Of a stretch of DNA of 64,000 bases, positions 55,132 to 63,711 are shown one piece after another. The translations under genes were made by a program, and so were the position numbers. The stretch's first letter is position 1. Each line of letters starts with the position of its first letter. The stretch is from positions 1-64,000 of the forward strand of contig JACCVY010000220.1 of NCBI GenBank assembly GCA_013697915.1. The letters run 5' to 3'. The notes under the pieces were generated by a model. That model was not told the origin of the DNA and searched no databases. It saw only the letters and a program-made list of their open reading frames with translations. The DNA comes from Blastocatellia bacterium. GTDB taxonomy: Bacteria; Acidobacteriota; Blastocatellia; Pyrinomonadales; Pyrinomonadaceae.

Positions 55132-56007
55132 ATGGGAACTGAGGCATTATCCGTGCGCATGCCGAAACTGTCGTCCAGTCGTCCGTTACTTGAAACCGCC
55201 CGGCGCTCTGGACTGGCTGTAGCAGCGCTCAATTTCTATAACGCGGAGACCTTGATTGCGCATGTAAGAGCGGCGCGGGCGCTTAACGCCTCGATCATTT
55301 TACAGACCACTGAATCGACCATTAATTACCTGGGACTGCCAATGATTGTTGGAATGGCCAACGCTGCAGCGGAAGAGATCGAGCAGGCAGTCTCGCTACA
55401 CCTGGATCACGGAGGAAGTTACGAGTTGGCGGCGCGTTGCATCGACCGCGGTTACACCTCGGTAATGATCGATGGTTCGAAATTATCATTTTCGGAGAAC
55501 TGTGCGTTGACGCGTCGTGTTAGTGAACTCGCGCACGCGCATGGTGTTTCTGTCGAGGGCGAGTTGGGACACGTTACGCATAACGACGAATCCGTAGGGG
55601 ACGACATTGCACGCTTCTACACGCGTCCCGAGGACGCCGCGCAGTTTGTCGCCGAAACCGACGTAGACGCCCTGGCAGTGGCTATCGGAACTGCGCACGG
55701 TTTCTATAAAGGTGAAGTGCGGTTGGACTTTGATCGGCTAAAGCAGATCAGAACATCGGTCGGCGAAACGGCGCTTGTGCTTCACGGCGGTTCGGGCGTC
55801 CCCGAACACCTGCTGCGGCGCGCCATCCAGTGCGGCATTTCGAAGATCAACTTCGGCACTGAGTTGAAAGATGCTTTCACTCGCGCAGTGAAGACATCGT
55901 TTTCGACAAGCGACGATATTGATTTGCGACGAACCTTCGCTCCGGCCATTGCCGCCGTGCAGGAGATCTCGCAGGCGAAGATTCGAATCTGTTCGGAACG
56001 GCAGTAG
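55132..56007 (+). CDS. Class II tagatose/fructose-bisphosphate aldolase (KbaY/GatY-like)
   Basis: 291 residues from ATG 55132, which follows GAGGG; the frame extending back to 54994 overlaps the kinase and is spurious. Zinc and catalytic motifs are VSLHLDHGGSYE (Asp base, His ligand), VEGELGHV, AIGTAHGFYKG (His ligand) and LHGGSGVP (phosphate loop and His). The product would split tagatose- or fructose-1,6-bisphosphate into dihydroxyacetone phosphate and glyceraldehyde-3-phosphate. Length and the SELAHAHGVSVEGELG block resemble KbaY/GatY. With AgaS and the LacC-type kinase it completes galactosamine-phosphate breakdown. Confidence 0.9.
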   Translation: MGTEALSVRMPKLSSSRPLLETARRSGLAVAALNFYNAETLIAHVRAARALNASIILQTTESTINYLGLPMIVGMANAAAEEIEQAVSLHLDHGGSYELAARCIDRGYTSVMIDGSKLSFSENCALTRRVSELAHAHGVSVEGELGHVTHNDESVGDDIARFYTRPEDAAQFVAETDVDALAVAIGTAHGFYKGEVRLDFDRLKQIRTSVGETALVLHGGSGVPEHLLRRAIQCGISKINFGTELKDAFTRAVKTSFSTSDDIDLRRTFAPAIAAVQEISQAKIRICSERQ

Positions 56008-56034
56008 CCAAAACGAAAGGCGGACGCCGAGCGC

Positions 56035-57513
56035 ATGACAAATTTCAACTGGTTATTGGACGGTAGCATTGTCGGGTTGTACTTGCTGATGACGATGGTC
56101 GCCGGCCTGATGGTTCGGAAATATGTTGGCAAGGTGGAACACTTTCTCGTCGCTGGGCGCGAGATGGATGTCTACCTTGGAATCGCCTCGCTGGCCGCCA
56201 CAGAGTTCGGCATCGTTACCTGCATGTATACCGCACAGAATGGTTACGAGAAGGGATTTGCGGGCGCGACGCCCGGGATCCTGATGGCGGCGGCTATGCT
56301 TATCGTTGGTCTGACTGGATTTGTTATTAAGCCGCTGCGCGATTCCGGTGTGATGACGATCCCCGAACTATTTGAGAAAAAGTTCGGCCCGCGCATTCGC
56401 TGGGCGGCCGGCGTCGTCATCGTGCTTGGCGGTCTGCTTAACATGGGCGTCTTTCTTCGCACCGGTGGGCAATTCCTGGTGCTGGTTGCAGGGTTGGACG
56501 TGAAGTACCTCGAGATCATGATGACAGCGCTGCTCGTCGGAGTGGCCGTTTACACCATCCTCGGAGGAATGTTGTCCGTGTTAGTGACGGACTTCCTGCA
56601 ATTCGTGGTTATGAGCGCCGGATTGATTTTGGTCACCATTCTTATTCTCATGAACGTAGGATGGGAGAACATGGTCAACACTGTCGAGATGCGTTACGGT
56701 GCGGGCGGCTTCAACCCTTTCATTAACCCAACAATGGGCTGGCAGTACGTGCTGTTCAACCTGATGCTGAACACGGCTGCCGTGCTTACATGGCAAACGA
56801 TCGTAGCGCGCGTGCTGGTAGCGAAGGACACTAAAACGGCGCGCAAGGTTTACACGCGAACTAGTTTTTTCTTCGTGTGCCGATTCTTGATTCCAGGGAT
56901 ATGGGGTATCGCCGCGCTCGCGACCCTCGGTCCGGTCGCGAATACACTCGAAGCGATGCCACGTTACCTGAGTACGGCAGTGCCGGCAGGATTAATGGGG
57001 ATTCTTGTTGCCGCGATGCTGGCGGCTGACATGTCCACCGACTCCTCTTACATGTTGACGTGGTGCAGCGTGATCTACAACGACATCATGGCGCCCTTCC
57101 GTAAGAAGCCATGGTCAGAAAAGAAGGGCCTGTTTTGGAATCGGACCATCATCGCGCTGATAGGAATATTCCTGCTGCTCTATGGTCTTTGGTACCCACT
57201 CAAGGGGGATCTCTGGACGTACCTGGGCGTGACAGGCACGATTTATCTGGCTAGCATCTCAATGCTGCTGATCGGCTGCTGCTACTGGAAACGCGCTAAC
57301 AGCTGGGGCGCTGCCGCTTCAATATTTATCAGCGCGGTTATCCCCATCACCTACCTGGTGATGGAACAGTTACCCGCCACCGCCGATATCGCGAAGACCA
57401 TTGGGCCATACTACTCCGGCATTGCGACTTACGTCCTTTCCGGCGCCGCGATGGTGGTTGGGTCATTACTCAAACCGCAGTCGGGAATTGATTCGCGGAA
57501 GGAGTTTGCATAA
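56035..57513 (+). CDS. Sodium:solute symporter (SSS family)
   Basis: A 492-residue transporter with about 13 membrane segments. SSS hallmarks include the segment LAATEFGIVTCMYTAQNGYEKGF, VYTILGGMLSVLVTDFLQFVVMSAGL (sodium/solute core) and MLAADMSTDSSYMLTWCSVIYNDI, whose Ser/Thr pair is placed for the second sodium site. It is in the operon with the aldolase (27-bp gap) and is translationally coupled (TAATG) to a 54-residue membrane ORF. It probably imports a galactosamine-containing or uronic sugar. AGGCGG precedes the ATG. Confidence 0.92.
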   Translation: MTNFNWLLDGSIVGLYLLMTMVAGLMVRKYVGKVEHFLVAGREMDVYLGIASLAATEFGIVTCMYTAQNGYEKGFAGATPGILMAAAMLIVGLTGFVIKPLRDSGVMTIPELFEKKFGPRIRWAAGVVIVLGGLLNMGVFLRTGGQFLVLVAGLDVKYLEIMMTALLVGVAVYTILGGMLSVLVTDFLQFVVMSAGLILVTILILMNVGWENMVNTVEMRYGAGGFNPFINPTMGWQYVLFNLMLNTAAVLTWQTIVARVLVAKDTKTARKVYTRTSFFFVCRFLIPGIWGIAALATLGPVANTLEAMPRYLSTAVPAGLMGILVAAMLAADMSTDSSYMLTWCSVIYNDIMAPFRKKPWSEKKGLFWNRTIIALIGIFLLLYGLWYPLKGDLWTYLGVTGTIYLASISMLLIGCCYWKRANSWGAAASIFISAVIPITYLVMEQLPATADIAKTIGPYYSGIATYVLSGAAMVVGSLLKPQSGIDSRKEFA

Positions 57514-57677
57514 TGCCTCATCACTGGTTCTGGTGGATCCTGACAGCGACCTGTGTGGTTTGGTACTCGACCATCACGGTTTATGTCTCAATCAAGGGCG
57601 CCGCAGACATTAAGAACATGCTCAAGCGCCTCGACGCCACGAGGGAGCGAGAAGAAGCCTTGGATAGGGAAGGCTGA
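57513..57677 (+). CDS. 54-residue membrane protein, probable SSS accessory subunit
   Basis: The ATG overlaps the symporter stop as TAATG, and the frame runs 54 codons to TGA at 57675-57677. The product starts MPHHWFWWILTATCVVWYST, a single hydrophobic segment of about 20 residues, then a short charged tail rich in Arg, Glu and Lys (KRLDATREREEALDREG). Small one-helix partners encoded next to SSS or other symporters are known in several systems. The coupling here suggests a 1:1 accessory or regulatory subunit. The 31-base gap to the next gene supports its reality. Confidence 0.75.
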   Translation: MPHHWFWWILTATCVVWYSTITVYVSIKGAADIKNMLKRLDATREREEALDREG

Positions 57678-57708
57678 GATTCGGATCTGCTTGGCGAAGG
57701 CTAGTTGT

Positions 57709-58671
57709 ATGCTCGTCTGCGTTAGTGCCAATCCTGCGATTGATCGTCGACTGCGACTGAAAAGCATGGCGGTCGGTGAGGTGAATCGTGCGGTCTCGGC
57801 GGAACCCTTTCCAGGCGGTAAGGCCGCTCACGTCGCATTGGTCGCGCGAGCGCTTGGCGCGGAAGTGATGTGGGTCGGATTTCTCGGCGGCGCTGCCGGA
57901 GAGGAATGCGAAACCGGCCTGTCGGCGCTGGGCGTTCCCTTAACCATTGTCCGTACCCAAGCCGAGACGCGCGCCAACCTTGAGATTATTTCTTCGGACG
58001 GTATTGTGACTGAAATCCTGGAGCCGGGCGGGGCCGTTACCGACGGAGAAGTTGAACGGCTTCTGTCTACCTGCCGAGACATTTTTGCTGAAGGCGGCGA
58101 GGCTACACAGGTCGCACTCTCTGGAAGCCTGCCGCCCGGTGCTCCGACCGACTTGTATGCCGAGCTGATTCGCCTGGCCCAGGTATACGGTTGTCGCGCG
58201 CTTCTTGATACCAGCGGCGAGGCTCTCCGTCGAGGACTGGAGGCCGCTCCAGATCTGGTGAAACCGAATCGCGACGAAGCGGCATGGTTTGCCGGCCATC
58301 CGGTCTGCGATGCCGGCGCAGCGATGGAGGTCGCGCAGGAACTCTTCAAGGCCAGCGCGCGAAGTGTCGCCATCTCACTAGGTCCTGAAGGCATGCTTTG
58401 GCAGAGCTCCGCAGAGTGTGCCCCCTTAATCTCGCGGCTGCCGCCAGTCGCCGAGTGCTCCTCCGTCGGGTGCGGCGATGCAGCACTGGCTGGTTTGGCA
58501 GTGGCCCACGAGCGCGGACTTTGCGACGAAGAGACGATCAGTCTAGCGGTCGCGTGCGGTACGGCCAACTGTTTGGCAAAGGCGCCAGGTCAGATCGATC
58601 CTCGCGAGGTCGAACGGATCGCGCGGCAGGTTTTGGTACAACGCTTACACTCAGAATGTCAGACGGGCTAA
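57709..58671 (+). CDS. LacC/FruK-type hexose-phosphate kinase (probable tagatose-6-phosphate kinase)
   Basis: 320 residues from ATG 57709, where AAGG lies upstream; a start at 57553 overlaps the small membrane ORF. The N-terminus VSANPAIDRRLRLKSMAVGE and FPGGKAAHVALVARALGAEV match the 1-phosphofructokinase/LacC subgroup of PfkB kinases. LSGSLPPGAP and SSVGCGDAALAGLA (the GxGD catalytic segment, here GCGD) follow. It would phosphorylate tagatose-6-phosphate (or fructose-1-phosphate) to the bisphosphate used by the class II aldolase in the same operon. Confidence 0.85.
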   Translation: MLVCVSANPAIDRRLRLKSMAVGEVNRAVSAEPFPGGKAAHVALVARALGAEVMWVGFLGGAAGEECETGLSALGVPLTIVRTQAETRANLEIISSDGIVTEILEPGGAVTDGEVERLLSTCRDIFAEGGEATQVALSGSLPPGAPTDLYAELIRLAQVYGCRALLDTSGEALRRGLEAAPDLVKPNRDEAAWFAGHPVCDAGAAMEVAQELFKASARSVAISLGPEGMLWQSSAECAPLISRLPPVAECSSVGCGDAALAGLAVAHERGLCDEETISLAVACGTANCLAKAPGQIDPREVERIARQVLVQRLHSECQTG

Positions 58672-58687
58672 AAAATGGAGGCTCGGG

Positions 58688-59656
58688 ATGGTTCGGCTTG
58701 CAATAGTAGGTTGTGGAGAACATTCCAGAAGCAGCCATGCCGCGCCTCTCGCCAGGTACGCCGCGCAGCAACCCGGCGAAATTGAGCTCGTCGCAGCATG
58801 CGATCTCAATCGGGATCGCGCGGCGGAGTTCTGCCAGGCGTTTGGGTTTGGCCGGGCCTATTCCGATTTGGAAAGAATGTTGGCCACTGAGAGTATTGAC
58901 GGATGCGTGTGCGTCATGCCCATGGAGCACATCGTTGAAGGGGCAATACGATTGCTTGAGCGCCACATTCCGTGCGTCATCGAAAAGCCGTTAGGCACGT
59001 CGCTCGCGGAAGCCGAGAAGTTGGCACGTGTGGCGCGCGAAACTGATACGCCCCACATGGTGTCCGTCAACCGGCGCTTCCTGCCCTACCTTAATAGCGC
59101 CCGTTTATGGATCAACGAGATGGGACCGCTGCAGTATGTACGGGCCACTCAGGTGCGACACGCGCGCAGCGAGCCCGACTTCATCTGGTCAACGGCCATT
59201 CACGTGCTCGATGCGCTGCGTCATATTGCCGGCGAGATCACAGACTTTGACGCGGAAGTTCAACGTCGACCGGGGCTCTCTGCACTTTGGTATGTCATCT
59301 CGCTTCGCTTTGAAAGCGGGGCGAATGGACGAATAGAAGTTCTGCCGACAGCCGGCATGGTTGAAGAGTCTTACGAGCTATTTGGCGAGGGCTTCCGCGC
59401 GCGCATAACGGCGGGCTCTGGTACACAGCGTTCATTGGAATGCTGGCAGGAAGGTCAAATGGTGGTGGAGGCAAAAACTTCAGACGACGAACCCGAGGAC
59501 CTTCGCAACGGTGCGTACCAGGAAGTCGTAGAGTTCGTGCGAGCGCTTAGAACTGGTACGAGGCCGCGGCCTGGGATTGAAGACATCTTGCCCTCAGCGC
59601 GCATCTGCTTTGCAATCGCCGACTCAGTCGCTCAACAAGTGATAGCGCTGGTCTAA
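58688..59656 (+). CDS. Gfo/Idh/MocA-family NAD(P)-dependent oxidoreductase
   Basis: The 322-residue protein has the N-terminal dinucleotide-binding fold (RLAIVGCGEHSRSSH, a GxGxxx variant) and the family motif EKPLGTSLAEAEKL, whose lysine is catalytic. The C-terminal alpha/beta domain carries VSVNRRFLPYL and the WSTAIHVLDALRHIAGEI segment with the conserved His. These enzymes oxidise or reduce sugars, inositols or dideoxy sugars at a hydroxyl. GGAGG lies six bases before the ATG, which is 16 bases past the kinase stop. The role here is presumably conversion of an odd sugar or uronate. Confidence 0.87.
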   Translation: MVRLAIVGCGEHSRSSHAAPLARYAAQQPGEIELVAACDLNRDRAAEFCQAFGFGRAYSDLERMLATESIDGCVCVMPMEHIVEGAIRLLERHIPCVIEKPLGTSLAEAEKLARVARETDTPHMVSVNRRFLPYLNSARLWINEMGPLQYVRATQVRHARSEPDFIWSTAIHVLDALRHIAGEITDFDAEVQRRPGLSALWYVISLRFESGANGRIEVLPTAGMVEESYELFGEGFRARITAGSGTQRSLECWQEGQMVVEAKTSDDEPEDLRNGAYQEVVEFVRALRTGTRPRPGIEDILPSARICFAIADSVAQQVIALV

Positions 59657-59727
59657 TAAGGCTTGGAGCGTATTAAGCGTACCCGGGCGGAAGCTGGGGC
59701 GGGTTTGCAATCATCGGTGGAGAACTT

Positions 59728-62700
59728 ATGAACAGATTTTTATCCATCTCGCTCGCACTCATTGTGTTCGCGTTGCGGACCGCGTGCGGGTATGGACAGG
59801 ATCAAGGGGCAGTTGGGGGCAGCGCCTTTCATAAAAACGACATTACTTACTCGACGGAGGTCGTGACACCGCACGTTGACTGGGCGACCAAACTTGCGAA
59901 GGGCCCGATCAGGTCTTTCTTCATACCGTCAGTTCAGTACGGCAGGGACATGGTCGAACTGATGGAACGCCTGCAATTGGAGCCGACCACTGTCTCGATA
60001 GATCGCAGCTGGGACATCAGCTGCTGGGGTATCGGCGACTACTATGGCCATGAGTATCGCGGCGACCGTGACGACTTCCAAACCGTTTACGGTTATGTCG
60101 AAAAAGATCTGACAGGCAATGCGCAGTTCGAAGTAATGGTGATTCCGGGCCTTAACGGATGGTCGCGCCTGACGCGTGCAACCCGCGATGCCATTCTGCG
60201 CCGCGTGCAACAGGGCGCAGGTCTGGTACTCATCCACCCGTTCGTCGGCGACGTGAAGGGCCATCCGTTCAAGGGTGACGAACCAGTGGGTGATGAACGC
60301 ATCTGGGACATCTCGCCGCTAGTGGGCGTCGCTGACGACACCGTTAACGAACGCGGTTATCCGGAGACCAATCAGGATGCGGTGACTAAAGGAAAATGGG
60401 AGCTGGCGCAAACACATTTCATCAACGAAGGATTGCCGCTTGAGTTATTGCCTGAAGGAAATGCGGGAGGTTCATTCTACAAGTACCGGGCGAACGGCGA
60501 CGTGCTGATCAAATCAGGAACCAACCCCATCGTCGCAGTGAAAAACTACGGTAAGGGACGCGTCGTTGCGCTCGCATATACCGAAGAGGGTTTCACACCT
60601 CAGAGTGTTAATCCGACGGATACGAAAACTTACTGGGACTACTGGGAGTATCAGTACTCACTCCTTGCCCGCTCAATCCTGTGGGCTGCCGGACGTGAGA
60701 CTGCCGTGCGGATCAAGGCGCTGACAGCAAGCGACACCGCGGTTAACCTGTCTCTTTCATCCAACACGCGACAACTTGTCGAGATCCAAGTCTCAGGCAA
60801 AAACGAGTTCGGCCAAATGCTCGGATCAACTCGTGTGTCGCAGGCTCTCGGGCCCGGTGATAACTTAATAGAGATACCAGTCGCTAAGCTGCGCGCTGAG
60901 AGTGGCTGGCGCGAGTTTCCCGGGGGTCGTCAAATTTTCAATGTGATCATTCGCGATTTGCAGGGCGGCACAACTCTCAACTGGGGTGCTGCAACTTTCC
61001 AGACTCCCAAGCGCGCAATGATGACCGGGGCGAAACCCGCCGTCGATGTTTATAAGCGCGGCGAGACTTTGAGCGCCGTCTTGCGCGCAACGGGAGATCT
61101 GTCTGGACTGCAAATGCGAATGAACGTGTCAGACGATCTGGGGCGGTTGCTGGCTACAATATCGACGCCCGCCCGCGGCGAGCGGACCCTCACTTACACG
61201 TTGGCCGACTTCCTCGGTAAGTCTGCGCTGGTCACGGCCGAACTAGTTGACGAACGCGGCGCCATCGTCGATCAACTACGCGCTAAGCCGGTCATGGTTG
61301 TGCAGGATGTTCGCCGGCCGAAGGAGTACACGGCCCTCGTCTCGTTTGGAGGGACGAAGCACTATTTGCAAGACGCGCAGATGAGGATGGTTCGCGGCGC
61401 AGGTGCCGATACAGGCTTCACCTGGAGTGGGGATGTAGACAACTCGCTCAACATTCCGCGCGGCACGTTCGGTGTTTACTGGTACGATCGCGGGCCGACG
61501 ACACCGGAAGCAATGGAGCGGGCTATTGCCGAGTATCAACGCACAGGAGACTTCGAGGCGCTCGGTTACCTGACGAAAAAGGAACTCTTCAAACGCACCG
61601 GGGACAAAAAGTTTCTGCGGCGCACGCCCTCCTTCAATGACCCGGGGTTCATGAGGACACTCTCCGACATCGTGCGCGCGTCGGCTCGCAACAAGGCGCG
61701 TTACAACATGGACTACTACTTCGTCGGTGACGAAGGCTCGCTCACTTCATACGGTGACCCCGTGGACTTCGACTGGAGTCCGCAAACTCTGGCTGACTTC
61801 CGCGTCTGGTTAAGACAGGAGTACAAAACACTTCCGGCCCTCAATAAGGAGTGGCGGACGAGTTTCAAAGACTGGAGCGCTGTCGTTCCTTACACCACTG
61901 ACGAAGCGCGCGAGAGCCGCAGCTTTGCTCCCTGGGCGGATCACCGCACGTTCATGGAGATCACTTTCGCGCAGACCTACCAGACGGCCCGTGACGCTGT
62001 GATACAGGGAGACAGAGACGCGCACATCGCTGTCTCCGGCACTCAGGCCACCAATGCCTACGACGGCGCGGATTGGTCGCGTCTCGATCGCGTCATCGAC
62101 GATTTCCTTTCTTACGACGGCGGCAACCAGTGGGACATGCACCGCTCGTTCGCCAAGCCCGACGCCATGATCGGCTTTTGGACCGGCTATGGCTCGCATG
62201 GACTCGCAGTACAGAACGCTATCTGGACCGCGGCAACTCACAACGTGCTGCACCCAAACATTTTTTGGATGTACTCATTTCTTGACCCTGACATGACGTA
62301 CTCCGAGTCTGCCCGCGACATGGGAATGGCGTTCAAGTCACTCAGGTTTGAGGGTATCGGTAAACTCTTGATGGAATCGACACGCCAGCAGGATGGCATC
62401 GCCCTTCACTACTCGATGCCGTCTATTCACGGCGCGAGCATTCTTGGCTACCACCAGCGCAGCAGCGATGACGATGACGAAGTAAAGGACAAATCACGTC
62501 TCAGCTTCACTGCAAACCGAGACGGCTGGGTGCGCACCATCAAAGACGTCGGGCTGCAGTTTGATTTCGTCGCCTCTGAGCAAATAGAGCAGGATCGGCT
62601 CGCAACAGGAAAGTACAAGGTTTTGATCCTGCCGCTGTCGCTGGCACTGTCGCCGGAAGAAGCGAAGAATATCGAGGCTTTTGTTGCGACCGGCGGGGTT

Positions 62701-63702
62701 GTTGTCGCTGACGCAGCGCCAGGCTTAATGGATGAGCATTGCGCGTGGCAACAGAGTGATTCATTAAATAGATTGTTTGGAATCACTGCTGCCGCTGCGG
62801 ACAAACGCGATATTAGGATTGCTCCCGGTGAAATTGCCGTCACGGATGAGGGCACGCGTTGGGGCCTGGTAGCGAAAGACCTAAGTGGGCTAATGGTGGC
62901 CGAACCTGATATTAGGGCAGCTGACGGCACAGCTCTGCTTCATATTGGCAAAGCAGACGCGGTAATTGTCCGGCGCGTGGGCAAAGGCTGGACAATCTAC
63001 CTCAACACCGTCCTCGATCAATATCCAAAGCAGCGCGCAGCAAAATTCGGAGGCGCTAATTATCGCGCTCTCGTTAACGCGCTGCTCGCCCGGGCCGAAG
63101 TGCAACCCTCAATCGAAGTGCTCTCGTCCGACGGCCACCCCATTACCCAAGCCCAGATTGCCCGCTACCACTTTGCCGACGTGGAGATTCTAACGATCGT
63201 CAAAGACAACGTAGCTGTTGCCGGTGTCATAGGGCAGGACGGAGTAACCGTCTATAACGACGCCAATTTGGGAAAGGTTGCCAGGCAGCAGATCACTATC
63301 AAGCTCCCGCGTAAACTTTATGTCGCGGACGTGCGCTCGGGGAAACAACTCGGCTACACCGATGTCATTCATTCCTCAGTGCTCATAGGCGACGCCGTCG
63401 TGCTGGGTTTAAGTCCGGTTCAAAACAAGATCACCTTGCGAGGTCCTGGCACGGCATCGCGCGGCGAACACGTGTTGTTCTCCCTCGTCTCATCTACGCC
63501 GGGACGCCGGCTCATTCGCTGCCAGGTGTTCGCACCCGACGGATCCCTGCTGCCTGTCTACGCTAACAACGTGCTGATGGACAACGGAACATCAACCTTC
63601 ATTCTGCCTACGGCGCTCAACGATCCCTCGGGCGCATACACTATCCGAGCGACTGACGTCGTGACCGGTGCAACTGCCGAAACGAAGATCAACTTTAAAT
63701 AA
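59728..63702 (+). CDS. Large exported GH42-like glycosidase with N-terminal ThuA-like domain
   Basis: A 1324-residue exported protein. The signal peptide (FLSISLALIVFALRTACG) is followed by a region resembling the ThuA/class I amidotransferase fold (FEVMVIPGLNGWSRL, VQQGAGLVLIHPFVG; residues about 50-200), then beta-sandwich segments and a GH42-type barrel from about 530 to 900. The barrel contains NMDYYFVGDEGSLTS (E about 668, candidate acid), NKEWRTSF and DFLSYDGGNQWDM. A third region resembles the GH42 trimerisation domain (KVLILPLSLALSPEEAKNIE, FVATGGVVVADAAPG). It probably releases a beta-linked sugar from exported oligosaccharides. GTGGAGA precedes the ATG. Confidence 0.72.
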   Translation: MNRFLSISLALIVFALRTACGYGQDQGAVGGSAFHKNDITYSTEVVTPHVDWATKLAKGPIRSFFIPSVQYGRDMVELMERLQLEPTTVSIDRSWDISCWGIGDYYGHEYRGDRDDFQTVYGYVEKDLTGNAQFEVMVIPGLNGWSRLTRATRDAILRRVQQGAGLVLIHPFVGDVKGHPFKGDEPVGDERIWDISPLVGVADDTVNERGYPETNQDAVTKGKWELAQTHFINEGLPLELLPEGNAGGSFYKYRANGDVLIKSGTNPIVAVKNYGKGRVVALAYTEEGFTPQSVNPTDTKTYWDYWEYQYSLLARSILWAAGRETAVRIKALTASDTAVNLSLSSNTRQLVEIQVSGKNEFGQMLGSTRVSQALGPGDNLIEIPVAKLRAESGWREFPGGRQIFNVIIRDLQGGTTLNWGAATFQTPKRAMMTGAKPAVDVYKRGETLSAVLRATGDLSGLQMRMNVSDDLGRLLATISTPARGERTLTYTLADFLGKSALVTAELVDERGAIVDQLRAKPVMVVQDVRRPKEYTALVSFGGTKHYLQDAQMRMVRGAGADTGFTWSGDVDNSLNIPRGTFGVYWYDRGPTTPEAMERAIAEYQRTGDFEALGYLTKKELFKRTGDKKFLRRTPSFNDPGFMRTLSDIVRASARNKARYNMDYYFVGDEGSLTSYGDPVDFDWSPQTLADFRVWLRQEYKTLPALNKEWRTSFKDWSAVVPYTTDEARESRSFAPWADHRTFMEITFAQTYQTARDAVIQGDRDAHIAVSGTQATNAYDGADWSRLDRVIDDFLSYDGGNQWDMHRSFAKPDAMIGFWTGYGSHGLAVQNAIWTAATHNVLHPNIFWMYSFLDPDMTYSESARDMGMAFKSLRFEGIGKLLMESTRQQDGIALHYSMPSIHGASILGYHQRSSDDDDEVKDKSRLSFTANRDGWVRTIKDVGLQFDFVASEQIEQDRLATGKYKVLILPLSLALSPEEAKNIEAFVATGGVVVADAAPGLMDEHCAWQQSDSLNRLFGITAAAADKRDIRIAPGEIAVTDEGTRWGLVAKDLSGLMVAEPDIRAADGTALLHIGKADAVIVRRVGKGWTIYLNTVLDQYPKQRAAKFGGANYRALVNALLARAEVQPSIEVLSSDGHPITQAQIARYHFADVEILTIVKDNVAVAGVIGQDGVTVYNDANLGKVARQQITIKLPRKLYVADVRSGKQLGYTDVIHSSVLIGDAVVLGLSPVQNKITLRGPGTASRGEHVLFSLVSSTPGRRLIRCQVFAPDGSLLPVYANNVLMDNGTSTFILPTALNDPSGAYTIRATDVVTGATAETKINFK

Positions 63703-63711
63703 GGCGCTAAA

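Noticed and set aside
54994-56007. Aldolase start inside the PfkB gene
   Set aside because: A ribosome binding site and the family length support ATG 55132 instead.
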